A stretch of 45,683 bases of DNA from Pseudomonadota bacterium. GTDB lineage: Bacteria; Pseudomonadota; Alphaproteobacteria; Rhizobiales; Xanthobacteraceae. Both the position numbers and the translations under genes were made by a program. Of the stretch, positions 15,869-23,977 are shown piece by piece (the first letter of the stretch is position 1; every line of letters starts with the position of its first letter). The notes under the pieces were generated by a model. That model was not told the DNA's origin. It saw nothing but the letters and a program-made list of their open reading frames with translations, and made no database searches. The DNA lies in contig JAEZFA010000249.1 in assembly GCA_023417665.1 (NCBI GenBank), forward strand, positions 1 through 45,683, given 5' to 3'.

Positions 15869-16723
15869 ATGAAGAAGCGTCACTTTATAGGATGGTTCCT
15901 TACGCCCGCGGCGATGGTCGCGATCGGCTTCGCAGCGCTCATGTTTGCGATGCTGCAGTATGGCCTTCGAGCGCATATCCCCGGGTCACTGGATGTCGGC
16001 GGCTTCACGTTCGAGAATTTCACGGTGATCGTGAAGAACTCGATCTACGCGAAGGTCTTCGTCGATACGGTAGTGATCTGCTTCTTTACCGCGCTGTTTT
16101 CCCTGCTGCTCGGCTACCCGCTGGCCTATGCGCTGGTGAATGTCGAAAGCAAGTGGATCAAGTCCGCAATCCTCATCATTTCAATCACGCCGCTCTTTCT
16201 GGGCGAGGTCGTGCGGACCTATTCCTGGATTCTCGTCCTTGGAAATTCCGGCTTCATCAATAGCGTGCTGATGGGGCTCGGGATCATCGAGCGGCCGTTT
16301 CAGCTGATGTTCACGACCACAGGCGTCACCATGGCGCTGGTGCACGTTACGCTGCCGATCGTCGTCATCATGCTTGCGGTGGCGATCGCGCATATCGATC
16401 AGGATTACAAGAAAGCGGCGACGAGTCTCGGCGCCGGCCCGGTGCGCGTTTTCATGACGGTCACGCTGCCGCTTTCCATCCCCGGAATTCTGGCCGGGAC
16501 GCTTACGGCATTCGCGACGACGTTCAGCGCGTTCGCGACGCCGAGTGTAATCGGCGGCGGCAAGATCAACATGGTGTCGAACCTGGTTTATCAGCTCGGC
16601 CTTGCCTCGTTCAATTTCCCGCTTGCGGCCAGCCTGAGCATTTCCAGCCTTGCCCTCATTCTCCTGATCGTCGGTCTCGTCGGAAGAGCATCGAAGAAGG
16701 TCGAGCGCTATGCGGAGCACTGA
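15869..16723 (+). CDS. ABC transporter permease, PotB type
   Basis: The 284-residue membrane protein has six predicted helices, with the first at residues 9-27. Its cytoplasmic EAA-type coupling loop is near residues 180-200 (KKAATSLGAGPVRVFMTVTLPLSIPGI). LGYPLAYALVN and GEVVRTYSWILVLG are typical of PotB-like subunits. An AAGGCGGA ribosome-binding site precedes the ATG. The second permease begins three bases after its stop. Confidence 0.9.
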   Translation: MKKRHFIGWFLTPAAMVAIGFAALMFAMLQYGLRAHIPGSLDVGGFTFENFTVIVKNSIYAKVFVDTVVICFFTALFSLLLGYPLAYALVNVESKWIKSAILIISITPLFLGEVVRTYSWILVLGNSGFINSVLMGLGIIERPFQLMFTTTGVTMALVHVTLPIVVIMLAVAIAHIDQDYKKAATSLGAGPVRVFMTVTLPLSIPGILAGTLTAFATTFSAFATPSVIGGGKINMVSNLVYQLGLASFNFPLAASLSISSLALILLIVGLVGRASKKVERYAEH

Positions 16724-16726
16724 GCA

Positions 16727-17545
16727 ATGAACGCAAAAGTCATGAAGTCGCTGCCCGGATTTCTCGTCAAGGCGCTGGTTGTTGCGATTCTCGGCTTCAT
16801 TCTGATGCCGACGATCGTCGTGGCAATATCGGCGTTCGACGCGCGGGAATTTCAGGCGTTTCCGCCGAAGGACCTTTCGATTCGCTGGTTCATCAACGCA
16901 TTCGAGTACCGCGATTTCAGGATCGGTCTCGTAAACAGCGTTTATGTGATGCTGTGGACGTCTTCGCTGGCGCTGTTGATCGGCGTCGGGTTCTCGCTCG
17001 CGCTGCATCGCTACGAGTTTCAGTACAAGAGAACGCTGGAAACGATTCTGATGTCGCCGCTGATCGTGCCGCATTTCACGGTCGGGCTCGGCATTCTCAT
17101 TCTTCTGGCGCAAGCCAATCTGCCGCTCAGCTACGCCGCGGTCATCTTCTGCCATCTGGTGCTCGTGCTGCCTTACGTCATCCGGAGCATCTATGTTTCG
17201 CTGAAGAATCTGGATGGTCGCTATGAGCTTGCGGCGGCGAGTCTGGGTGCTTCGCCGCGCCGCGTGTTGTTCACGGTGACGCTGCCGCTGTTGATACCCG
17301 GCATGGTCGGCGGATGGCTGTTCGCGGCAATTCTCTCGTTCAACGAATTCACCGGTTCGCTCTTTATCACGAACCAGTCGACCCAGACGCTGCCGGTCGC
17401 GATGTACAACTATGTGCGCGAATACGCCGACCCGACGCTGGCGGCGATTGCGGTCGTCTACATCGTGATCACCGGCACGCTGCTGGTCCTTGCGAACTAC
17501 TACCTGGGTTTGGGGAAGGTGCTGAATGTCGAACAGACTCGCTGA
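16727..17545 (+). CDS. ABC transporter permease, PotC type
   Basis: This 272-residue membrane protein has about six helices. Its coupling loop (YELAAASLGASPRRVLFTVTLPLLIPGM) and SFNEFTGSLFITN segment are typical of PotC-like subunits. It forms the heterodimeric membrane channel with the upstream PotB-type protein. The stop precedes by 22 bases the favoured start of the ATPase gene. Confidence 0.9.
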   Translation: MNAKVMKSLPGFLVKALVVAILGFILMPTIVVAISAFDAREFQAFPPKDLSIRWFINAFEYRDFRIGLVNSVYVMLWTSSLALLIGVGFSLALHRYEFQYKRTLETILMSPLIVPHFTVGLGILILLAQANLPLSYAAVIFCHLVLVLPYVIRSIYVSLKNLDGRYELAAASLGASPRRVLFTVTLPLLIPGMVGGWLFAAILSFNEFTGSLFITNQSTQTLPVAMYNYVREYADPTLAAIAVVYIVITGTLLVLANYYLGLGKVLNVEQTR

Positions 17546-17567
17546 TAATCTCAAGGAGAGCGCGATT

Positions 17568-18659
17568 GTGAAGGCTTCGATGACGCCGGAGACGATTGCC
17601 GTAAAGCTGGATGCCGTCACCAAACGCTTCGGCGATACGGTCGCGCTCCACGAGGCTTGGCTCAAAGTACGTTCGGGCGAGTTCATGACGCTGCTCGGCC
17701 CTTCGGGCTGCGGCAAGACGACGATTCTCAACCTCGTCGCCGGCTTTCTCGAGTGCGATGCCGGTGAAATCTTCATCAGCGGCGAACTGGTGACGGAAAC
17801 GCCTACCTACAAGCGCGAGATCGGGATCGTCTTCCAGAACTACTCGCTGTTCCCGCACATGACCGTCGAGAGTAATGTCGGATACGGGTTGCGCGCGCGC
17901 GGCGTGAAGGCCGAGGAAATCGCGGTCCGTGTCAACGAGGCGCTGGAGCTGGTCAAGCTGTCGGGCTTCGAGAAGCGCAAGCCCAAGCAACTGTCCGGCG
18001 GCCAGCAGCAACGCGTGGCGCTCGCACGCGCGCTGGTGCTGCGGCCCAAGGTGCTCCTGCTCGACGAGCCGTTCTCCGCGCTCGACAAGAATCTGCGCGC
18101 CTCGATGCAGATCGAGCTCAAGGAGATCCAGAGCAAGCTCGGCGTGACCACGATCTTCGTAACCCACGACCAGAGCGAAGCGCTCAGCATGTCGGACCGG
18201 ATCGCGGTGATGTCGGCCGGCAAAATCCGGCAGATCGGTACGCCGATGGAGGTCTATGAGCATCCGTCGGATGAGTTCGTCGCTTCGTTCATCGGCGATG
18301 TGAACGTTTTTGCCGGCCGCGTTGGCGAAGCGGGTCGCATTGCTATCGGCGAGACCGAGATCGCGCTGCCGGAAGCGAAGCGCGGTTCGACCAGCGGCAG
18401 TTCGGTGAGGCTGTTCGCCCGCCCGGAACATCTCCGGCTTGTGAACGCGGAGATGGCGGGTTCGCTGCAGGCGACCGTGCAGACGCTGGTCTATCAGGGA
18501 AGTCACATCGACGTGCATCTGGCCTGCGCAAGTGCCGAGAGCGGCCGAATAATGGTGCGCGTTCCGTCCGCCGCCGTGAGCGAGAAGCTCGCAGTGGGCG
18601 CGCCGGTAGGGCTGCAGTTCGTGCCTGAGAAGCTGAACATCTTCAACATGAGTGAATGA
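17568..18659 (+). CDS. ABC transporter ATP-binding protein, PotA type
   Basis: I prefer the GTG at 17568 because AAGGAGAG sits seven bases upstream; the ATG at 17526 in the same frame would overlap the permease gene and has no such site. The 363-residue protein has Walker A (GPSGCGKTT), Q-loop (QNYSLFPHM), signature (LSGGQQQR), Walker B (VLLLDEP), the switch His (VTHDQSEA) and a C-terminal TOBE/OB region from about residue 235. That two-domain length is typical of PotA/UgpC-like ATPases. It energises the polyamine-type importer encoded just upstream. Confidence 0.93.
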   Translation: MKASMTPETIAVKLDAVTKRFGDTVALHEAWLKVRSGEFMTLLGPSGCGKTTILNLVAGFLECDAGEIFISGELVTETPTYKREIGIVFQNYSLFPHMTVESNVGYGLRARGVKAEEIAVRVNEALELVKLSGFEKRKPKQLSGGQQQRVALARALVLRPKVLLLDEPFSALDKNLRASMQIELKEIQSKLGVTTIFVTHDQSEALSMSDRIAVMSAGKIRQIGTPMEVYEHPSDEFVASFIGDVNVFAGRVGEAGRIAIGETEIALPEAKRGSTSGSSVRLFARPEHLRLVNAEMAGSLQATVQTLVYQGSHIDVHLACASAESGRIMVRVPSAAVSEKLAVGAPVGLQFVPEKLNIFNMSE

Positions 18660-18660
18660 A

Positions 18661-19269
18661 ATGAAATTATTCTACGCGATCACGTCGCCTTACGTCAGAA
18701 AGGTGATGGTTACGGCTTACGAGCACGGGCTTACCGACCGCATCGAACTGATCAAGATGCCGGCGAAGGATCCGCTGGAGCCGTCCATTGCGACTAGCCA
18801 CAACCCGCTCGGAAAAATCCCGACGCTGATTACCGACGACGGCGAGGCGATCTACGACAGCGTCGTGATCTGCGAATATCTCGATGGGCTTGCTCCGGAA
18901 GCGAAGCGGCTGTTTCCCGGCGGCGAGGAGAAAATCCCTTCACTCGTGCTGCATGCGCTCGCCAACGGCATGATCGATGCGGGCATGGCGGCGCGCGCCG
19001 ATGAAGTCGTCAGGCCGGAAGCTTTTCGCTGGGAAGGCGGCAAGAACTACCAGATGGAGAAGATGAGGCTCAGCCTCAAGGAGATCGAGAGCAGGGTCGA
19101 TATGTTCGACGAGGCGCTCTGCATCGGCAAGATCACCGTCGCCTGCGGGCTCGGCTGGTTCGATTTCCGCTTCCCGGGGTTCGACTGGCGCGCGGATTTT
19201 CCGCTGACCGCACAGTGGTTTGAATCGGTGAGCATGCGTCCGTCGATGCAGGCAACGCGGCCGGCGTAA
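18661..19269 (+). CDS. Glutathione S-transferase-like protein
   Basis: The ATG at 18661 gives 202 residues starting MKLFYAITSPYVRKV, a normal thioredoxin-fold start with Ser9 at the glutathione-activating position; a GTG at 18652 would add three residues. NPLGKIPTL holds the cis-Pro, and DSVVICEYLDGL is the glutathione-binding turn. The all-helical C-terminal domain follows. It lies one base after the ATPase stop, so it is co-transcribed with the importer. It may conjugate or isomerise the imported compound or a reactive product of the oxygenase encoded downstream; that is inferred. Confidence 0.88.
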   Translation: MKLFYAITSPYVRKVMVTAYEHGLTDRIELIKMPAKDPLEPSIATSHNPLGKIPTLITDDGEAIYDSVVICEYLDGLAPEAKRLFPGGEEKIPSLVLHALANGMIDAGMAARADEVVRPEAFRWEGGKNYQMEKMRLSLKEIESRVDMFDEALCIGKITVACGLGWFDFRFPGFDWRADFPLTAQWFESVSMRPSMQATRPA

Positions 19270-19277
19270 CGGGCAGA

Positions 19278-19332
19278 ATTTTCCGAACTAGCCCGAAGGA
19301 AAATGCGATTTTACTTGGTCGGAAAATTTTCC
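19278..19332. promoter_or_regulatory. Four ATTTTCC half-sites ahead of the oxygenase operon
   Basis: ATTTTCC (19278-19284) and its inverse GGAAAAT (19298-19304) form one inverted repeat with a 13-base spacer. The perfect 12-base palindrome GGAAAATTTTCC (19321-19332) follows. All four half-sites lie in the 124-base gap before the HpaB-like gene, an arrangement expected of an operator for a dimeric regulator. It resembles the AATTTCC cluster at 9653-9716. Confidence 0.5.
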
Positions 19333-19353
19333 TTCATTCGTAATGCAGTTTTG

Positions 19354-19368
19354 CCCGCGGCACGCGGG
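19354..19368 (+). other. Hairpin in the leader of the oxygenase operon
   Basis: CCCGCG-GCA-CGCGGG is a perfect 6-3-6 hairpin 25 bases before the ATG of the HpaB-like gene. It could affect leader stability or be a small operator; there is no T tract. Confidence 0.4.
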
Positions 19369-19393
19369 AGTAATTTGAAGGATAGCGCAGGCG

Positions 19394-20833
19394 ATGATCA
19401 GGACAGGTGAGCAGTATCGGGATTCCATCCGTGACGGCCGGCGCGTCTGGATAAACGGCGAGCGGGTTCAGGACGTGACCCGCCATCCGATGTTCCGTCC
19501 TGCGATTGATGTGCGTGCCTCCTGGTACGATATGCAGCACGACGCCAAGCATCGCGCGACGCTGGTGACGGAAACGGAAAAGTTCGGGCCGGTCTCCAAG
19601 GTTCTGTCGATGCCTTACACGAAAGAGGACTGGCACGAGAAGCGCGCGGCGGTCGAGCTCATGTTTGGCGCCGCAGGGGGCTTCATCACGCGCTATGGCG
19701 ATCCCGGAGAGCTCTGGGCCCTACACGACGGCGAGAAGGTGATCGCCGATCTCGTGCCGGAATATGTGCAGAACGTCCGCCGCCATATTGATCGCGTCAT
19801 CGAGCAGGACCTGTTCACGGCCTCCGCGAATACCGACCCGAAGGGCGACCGCTCCAAGCGCCCGCAGGATCAGGATCCCGACATGCTGCTGCGTGTCGTG
19901 AAGGAGACCGACGCCGGCATCATCGTGCGCGGCGCCAAATACGAGACGGCGGCGGCTTACGCCAACCAGGCGTTCACGAAGCCGACGATCGCGAATTGGG
20001 GCGACAGCGAGCTTTCCGATTACGCGGTCGGCTTCATGTGCAATCTGAGCGCGCCGAACCTGCGCTTCATCTGCCGGACCGGCTTCGCCGGCAACGGAAG
20101 CCCGGAAGATTATCCGCTGTCGAGCCGGTTCGACGAGGTCGATGCGCTGATCGTGTTCGACGACGTGCTGATCCCGTGGGAAGACGTGTTCTTCTGCCGT
20201 CAGACCAATGCCGCGACCTACATTCGCAGCACGCTGCATCGCTACGTCGTGTTCACCTTCGTGATGCGTGCAATGAAAATCGCCGACATGCTGATCGGCG
20301 CTTCGCTTCTCAACGTGCGCCAGACCGGCCTCGAAAAGCAGCCGGCGGTGCAGGAGAAGCTCGCCCACATGGCGGTCTATCGCGAAGGCATCAACGCCTA
20401 CCTCACGGCGGCGATTGCCAGCGCGGAAAGGAGCCCCGGCGGACTGATGATGCCGGCGCAGTCCTTCATGATGACGGGCCGGGTTTTCGCGGTGATGAAC
20501 CTGCACGAGATCGTCCATATCGCCCGCGAGCTTTGCGGCGGTCAGGTGTGCATTACCCCCGATATTGCGGCGTTCCGCGATCCGGAAACCGCGCCCTGGC
20601 TCGAGAAGTACTACACGATCAACGAGTCCTGGCAGGCGGAAGACCGCCGCAAGCTGCTGGCTTATGCGCGCGATCTCATCAATTCGGATTTCGCCGGTCA
20701 TCAGCTCAGCTTCAACTTGTTCTCGCACTCGCCGCCTTATGCGTTGCTCGGCGCGGTCTATCGAAACTTTCCTTGGTCCGAGCCGGTCGATTTCGTGCGC
20801 AAGTCTGCCGGGCTTTCCGACCGCGTGAAGTGA
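19394..20833 (+). CDS. HpaB-family FADH2-dependent monooxygenase (oxygenase A)
   Basis: The 479-residue protein starts RTGEQYRDSIRDGRRVWINGERV, as in HpaB-family oxygenases. It keeps the GDRSKRPQDQDPDM block, VKETDAGIIVRGAKYETAAAYA, and the family signature PLSSRFDEVDALIVFDDVLIPWEDVF. HpaB enzymes use FADH2 from a separate reductase to hydroxylate phenols or open heteroaromatic rings. Against E. coli HpaB the Arg113 equivalent is R100, but Tyr117 is P104 and His155 is S144, and the C-terminal GSEFGxRHExYE motif is not present. A 4-hydroxyphenylacetate substrate is therefore unlikely. It heads an operon with an M28 hydrolase and a flavin reductase that presumably supplies FADH2. Confidence 0.9.
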   Translation: MIRTGEQYRDSIRDGRRVWINGERVQDVTRHPMFRPAIDVRASWYDMQHDAKHRATLVTETEKFGPVSKVLSMPYTKEDWHEKRAAVELMFGAAGGFITRYGDPGELWALHDGEKVIADLVPEYVQNVRRHIDRVIEQDLFTASANTDPKGDRSKRPQDQDPDMLLRVVKETDAGIIVRGAKYETAAAYANQAFTKPTIANWGDSELSDYAVGFMCNLSAPNLRFICRTGFAGNGSPEDYPLSSRFDEVDALIVFDDVLIPWEDVFFCRQTNAATYIRSTLHRYVVFTFVMRAMKIADMLIGASLLNVRQTGLEKQPAVQEKLAHMAVYREGINAYLTAAIASAERSPGGLMMPAQSFMMTGRVFAVMNLHEIVHIARELCGGQVCITPDIAAFRDPETAPWLEKYYTINESWQAEDRRKLLAYARDLINSDFAGHQLSFNLFSHSPPYALLGAVYRNFPWSEPVDFVRKSAGLSDRVK

Positions 20834-20837
20834 TGCC

Positions 20838-22133
20838 GTGAAGACGAAGCTTCAATTCCACCAGCAAGGCTTCGATCATGCGGATATTTCGGGGATCTGG
20901 AGGTCGGGCGAGGCGTCGCGCGATTTCCGGACGCTCTGCTCGTTTGGTGGCCGCTTCGCGGGCACCGCAAGCGAGCGCAATGCCACGGAATATCTTGCGC
21001 TTCGGCTGGAGCAGATCCTTGGCGTGCAGGCGCGGCGGCTGCCGGTACCTTATCTCGGCTGGGACCGCATCGGCGGCCGGCTGGATATGGCAGACGGCGT
21101 CACGATCCCGGCGACGCCGCTCGGCCGCTCTCCGGCGGTCAGCAAGCTGAAAACAAAGGTTGTCGATCTGGGGCGAGGCACGCGCCGCGATTTCGATGCC
21201 GCTGCCGACAGGATCGCGGGTTGTGCCGTGCTTGTCAGCCACGAATACATGCTCGCTTCCGGCCATGTGCACCGCCGCGACAAGTATCGCTGGGCGAAGA
21301 TGTTCGGCGCTTCGGCTTTCATCATTGCCTGCAATCTTCCGGGCAATCTCACGGTGACCGGCTCGGCGGGAAGCGGCGCCGAGGACGATATTCCCGCGGT
21401 CGGGGTGTCATATGAAGACGGCCGGCGCCTTGCCGCGCAAGACGGCGAGATTTCCATCACGGTCGAGGGGAAGTTCGAGAGACGCGTTGCGGAGAATCTG
21501 GTCGTCGATATTCCCGGCAACGGCGATCGCGTCATCCTGCTCTGTGCGCATATCGACGGGCATCACCTTTCCGAGAATGCGATCGACAACACTTCCGGTT
21601 TGACCGTGCTGCTGCTTGCAGCCGGCGTGATCGCCGACATTGCCGAGCGCAGCCGCTATGGGCTCAGGATCGTCCTGTTCAATGTCGAGGAATGGGCGGT
21701 CATTGGTTCCAAACACTATCTCGACTCGCTGCCGGAGCAGGAACGTGCACGCATCGTCCTGAATATCAATCTTGATTCCGTCGCGGGCGCGCGCTCGCTC
21801 ACCGTGCTGACCAGCGGACTTTCGGATTGCGAAGCGCTCGTGAACGAAGTGAACGAGCGTTCGTTGCTGGCACTTGGTATTGAGCGGCCGTTCCTGGGCA
21901 ATTCCGACCATGGAAATTTTATCCGGAAAGGGATTCCGGCAATGCGCCTTTGCGCTGGCTGGAATGACCCGGCCTCGAACCTGCGTTTTCTTCTGACGCC
22001 CGCCGATACGCCCGACAAGGTTTCTCTGCCCGAGATCGGGACGGCGGCGGTGGCAACGGCAATGCTTTTCGAGCGTGCGGTGCAGAGAGACGAGTTTCGC
22101 TTCGACCGCGCGCCGGTCAATGGAGAAGTCTAG
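20838..22133 (+). CDS. M28-family zinc hydrolase (aminopeptidase-like)
   Basis: The 431-residue protein starts at a GTG four bases after the oxygenase stop. It has an N-terminal PA-like segment and then the M28 metal motif: CAHIDGHH (His and Asp), AIDNTSGLTVLL (bridging Asp), NVEEWAVIGS (Glu pair) and NSDHGNF near the C-terminus (last His). No signal peptide is visible, so it is probably cytoplasmic, unlike most secreted M28 aminopeptidases. Its place between the oxygenase and flavin reductase suggests it cleaves an amide in the same pathway, as M28 relatives that act on N-carbamoyl or N-acyl compounds do. The latter is inference. Confidence 0.87.
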   Translation: MKTKLQFHQQGFDHADISGIWRSGEASRDFRTLCSFGGRFAGTASERNATEYLALRLEQILGVQARRLPVPYLGWDRIGGRLDMADGVTIPATPLGRSPAVSKLKTKVVDLGRGTRRDFDAAADRIAGCAVLVSHEYMLASGHVHRRDKYRWAKMFGASAFIIACNLPGNLTVTGSAGSGAEDDIPAVGVSYEDGRRLAAQDGEISITVEGKFERRVAENLVVDIPGNGDRVILLCAHIDGHHLSENAIDNTSGLTVLLLAAGVIADIAERSRYGLRIVLFNVEEWAVIGSKHYLDSLPEQERARIVLNINLDSVAGARSLTVLTSGLSDCEALVNEVNERSLLALGIERPFLGNSDHGNFIRKGIPAMRLCAGWNDPASNLRFLLTPADTPDKVSLPEIGTAAVATAMLFERAVQRDEFRFDRAPVNGEV

Positions 22134-22627
22134 TGAAGGATATTCAGGAACGCTTCAGGCTTGCCATGCGCGGAACCGTTTCCGGCGTTTCGATCGTGAC
22201 CGCGGCCGGGGAAACCGGACACGTTGGCGTCACCGTGTCCTCGCTCTCGTCGCTGTCGCTGGAGCCGCCGTCGATCCTCGTGGCGATTCACGAGAAAAGC
22301 TACGCGCTTGCGACGATCGAGGCGCGGAAGCACTTCGCCGCCAATATCCTGTCGGGCAGCCAGATGTATCTCGCGGAGATCTTTGCCGGAAGAAGGCCGG
22401 ACATGAGAGGCGACAGGTTCAGCCATGCCTGCTGGCGAACGCTCGCGAGCGGCGCGCCGATTCTGGAGCATGCGATCGCCGCTTTCGACTGCAAGCTGGT
22501 GCAGGTCGTGCCGTTCGGGTCGCACCGGATTCTTCTTGGCGAGGTGCTGGACCTTCGCCATTCCATCGCGCCGGCGCTGTTCTATTCCAACGGCGTTTTC
22601 GGGACTGCGCAGTCCGATCTCGGATAG
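22133..22627 (+). CDS. Flavin reductase, HpaC/NtaB-like, partner of oxygenase A
   Basis: The 164-residue protein has the split-barrel flavin reductase fold: FRLAMRGTVSGVSIVTA, VGVTVSSLSSLSLEPPSILVAI (the FMN/FAD-binding TxSSxxSxSxxPP motif), and HRILLGEVLDL. It starts at a GTG that overlaps the M28 stop by one base. It would reduce free flavin with NAD(P)H and pass it to the HpaB-like oxygenase two genes upstream. The gene ends just before a strong hairpin and the convergent MarR gene. Confidence 0.9.
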   Translation: MKDIQERFRLAMRGTVSGVSIVTAAGETGHVGVTVSSLSSLSLEPPSILVAIHEKSYALATIEARKHFAANILSGSQMYLAEIFAGRRPDMRGDRFSHACWRTLASGAPILEHAIAAFDCKLVQVVPFGSHRILLGEVLDLRHSIAPALFYSNGVFGTAQSDLG

Positions 22628-22653
22628 CATTGCCGATCCCGGATAGCGTGGCT

Positions 22654-22677
22654 GGTGCGCTTCGAAGAAAGCGCGCC
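22654..22677. terminator. Hairpin between flavin reductase and MarR genes
   Basis: GGTGCGCTT (22654-22662) pairs with AAGCGCGCC (22669-22677) around CGAAGA, giving a nine-base stem with one G-U pair. It lies 26 bases after the reductase stop between convergent genes. A clear T tract is missing, so termination may be partial. Confidence 0.45.
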
Positions 22678-22711
22678 GCAAACTGCTCAAGCGTCAGCCT
22701 ATGAATTGATC

Positions 22712-23314
22712 TCAGGCGAGCTTCTTTCTGGTTGGCCGGGCTTTGCGTTTCGACGCCGACCGCGTCGTCAGATAGTCCGAGCTTTTTGCAAGCCGCGATT
22801 TCAGGTGGCCGGCGAAATCAACGGCGGTTGCGCCGCCATCGGATAGCCGACGCATGATCTTGCACAGTATTCTGAACTCGTCGGCATTCAACGTCTCAAA
22901 AAGCATGTCGTTGACAGGCCGCTGGAGGATCGCGAGACGAGCGAGCAGGGCGTTTCCCTGACTTGTTATCGCCAGTCTCACACGCCGGCCATCCACCTGA
23001 TGTGGACGCTTGCTGACCAGCTTGTCGTCGACGAGCTTGTTTATCTCGAGCGTCACGAAAGCGCTGCTCAGGTGGAGACGCTTGGCGATATAGCCGACAC
23101 CTTCGCTTTGCGGAGATTGTGCGATCGCGATCAGGATCAAATATTGGGCAGTGGAAAGTCCGGCGTATTCCGCGAACTTCCCGCGCGCTGCTTCGAGGCA
23201 GCTGCCGAACGCAAAGAAATCATACAGTAACGCTCGAAACGTCCGGTCGCTCCCCTGGTCGAGCAGTTCCGCTTTCGAGACCGTTCGCAGATTGGCCAAT
23301 GTTTGATCCCCCAT
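22712..23314 (-). CDS. MarR-family transcriptional regulator
   Basis: The 200-residue protein has the MarR winged-helix core: LSTAQYLILIAIAQ, EGVGYIAKRLHLSSAFVTLEINKLVDDKLV, and the wing DGRRVRLAITSQG near residues 121-134. Helices for dimerisation flank it. The Lys/Arg-rich tail (ASKRKARPTRKK) may add nonspecific DNA contacts. It is divergent from the flavin reductase/HpaB/Liv operon with a 124-base spacer containing TTGC/GCAA repeats, so it likely represses that operon until an aromatic ligand binds. It could also act on the ATTTTCC sites ahead of the first oxygenase gene. Confidence 0.9.
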   Translation of the reverse strand: MGDQTLANLRTVSKAELLDQGSDRTFRALLYDFFAFGSCLEAARGKFAEYAGLSTAQYLILIAIAQSPQSEGVGYIAKRLHLSSAFVTLEINKLVDDKLVSKRPHQVDGRRVRLAITSQGNALLARLAILQRPVNDMLFETLNADEFRILCKIMRRLSDGGATAVDFAGHLKSRLAKSSDYLTTRSASKRKARPTRKKLA

Positions 23315-23352
23315 GCCGCGCTTCTGTGCAGCAAGTTAGCCAACCCGGCCGC

Positions 23353-23384
23353 ATTGCACAATTGACAGCAATTTATATTTGCCA
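23353..23384. promoter_or_regulatory. Divergent promoter region with TTGC/GCAA repeats
   Basis: ATTGC (23353-23357) and GCAAT (23368-23372) form a 5-10-5 inverted repeat, followed by TTGCC at 23379-23383 that pairs again with the same GCAA. A perfect -35 hexamer TTGACA (23362-23367) lies inside the repeat; a matching -10 is poor. The overlap of promoter and repeat suits MarR repression. Confidence 0.4.
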
Positions 23385-23438
23385 CAAAACTATCTCAGAA
23401 ATGGAAACGCAAGCACCGCGTTGACGTTTGGAGGCGGG

Positions 23439-23957
23439 ATGGACGGCCGAGGCTTTCGCAAAGCGCTAGGAGAGTTCGCTACCGGCGTCGCCATCATTAC
23501 CGCCCGCAGCAAGGGCGAGGAACTGATCGGCATGACGATGAGCTCCTTCAACTCCGTTTCCGTCGATCCTCCACTGGTTCTGTTCAGCGTAGATCGTCGC
23601 GCGTACAGCCTTGATGCGATGCTCGTGGCGTCAGGTTTTGCCGTGAACGTGCTTTCGCGCGATCAGGAATGGCTTTCCGACAGGTTTGCACGCGCGCTCG
23701 GCGACAAATGGAGCAGCGTCGAGCACACGATCGGGCATGAAGAGGCGCCGCTGCTGTCTGGCGCTCTCGCGCATTTCGAGTGCGAGCCTTACGCGAATTA
23801 CGAAGGCGGCGACCACATTATTTTTGTCGTTCGCGTGCTTCGGTATTCGGTGCGGGGCGATCCCGCGCAGCCTTTGATTTTCTTTCGTGGTCGGTATCGG
23901 GATCTCGTTGGTGAGGGCGAGAGAGAACCCGCCTGGCCACTGCCAATCCACTACTAA
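23439..23957 (+). CDS. Flavin reductase, HpaC-like, partner of oxygenase B
   Basis: The ATG at 23439 follows GGAGG closely and gives 172 residues beginning MDGRGFRKALGEFATGVAIITA, the normal start of the family; the open frame extends upstream to 23379. TMSSFNSVSVDPPLVLFSV is the flavin-binding segment and DHIIFVVRVL the late barrel strand. It would supply reduced flavin to the HpaB-like oxygenase encoded 20 bases downstream. It is divergent from MarR and probably the first gene of a ten-gene operon. Confidence 0.9.
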   Translation: MDGRGFRKALGEFATGVAIITARSKGEELIGMTMSSFNSVSVDPPLVLFSVDRRAYSLDAMLVASGFAVNVLSRDQEWLSDRFARALGDKWSSVEHTIGHEEAPLLSGALAHFECEPYANYEGGDHIIFVVRVLRYSVRGDPAQPLIFFRGRYRDLVGEGEREPAWPLPIHY

Positions 23958-23977
23958 TAACGGATGGAACGACCCAA

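Noticed and set aside
16181..17776. 531-codon minus-strand frame across the Pot-type permease genes
   Set aside because: Composition is dominated by Arg, Gln, Asp and His, the mirror of hydrophobic permease codons; no motif.
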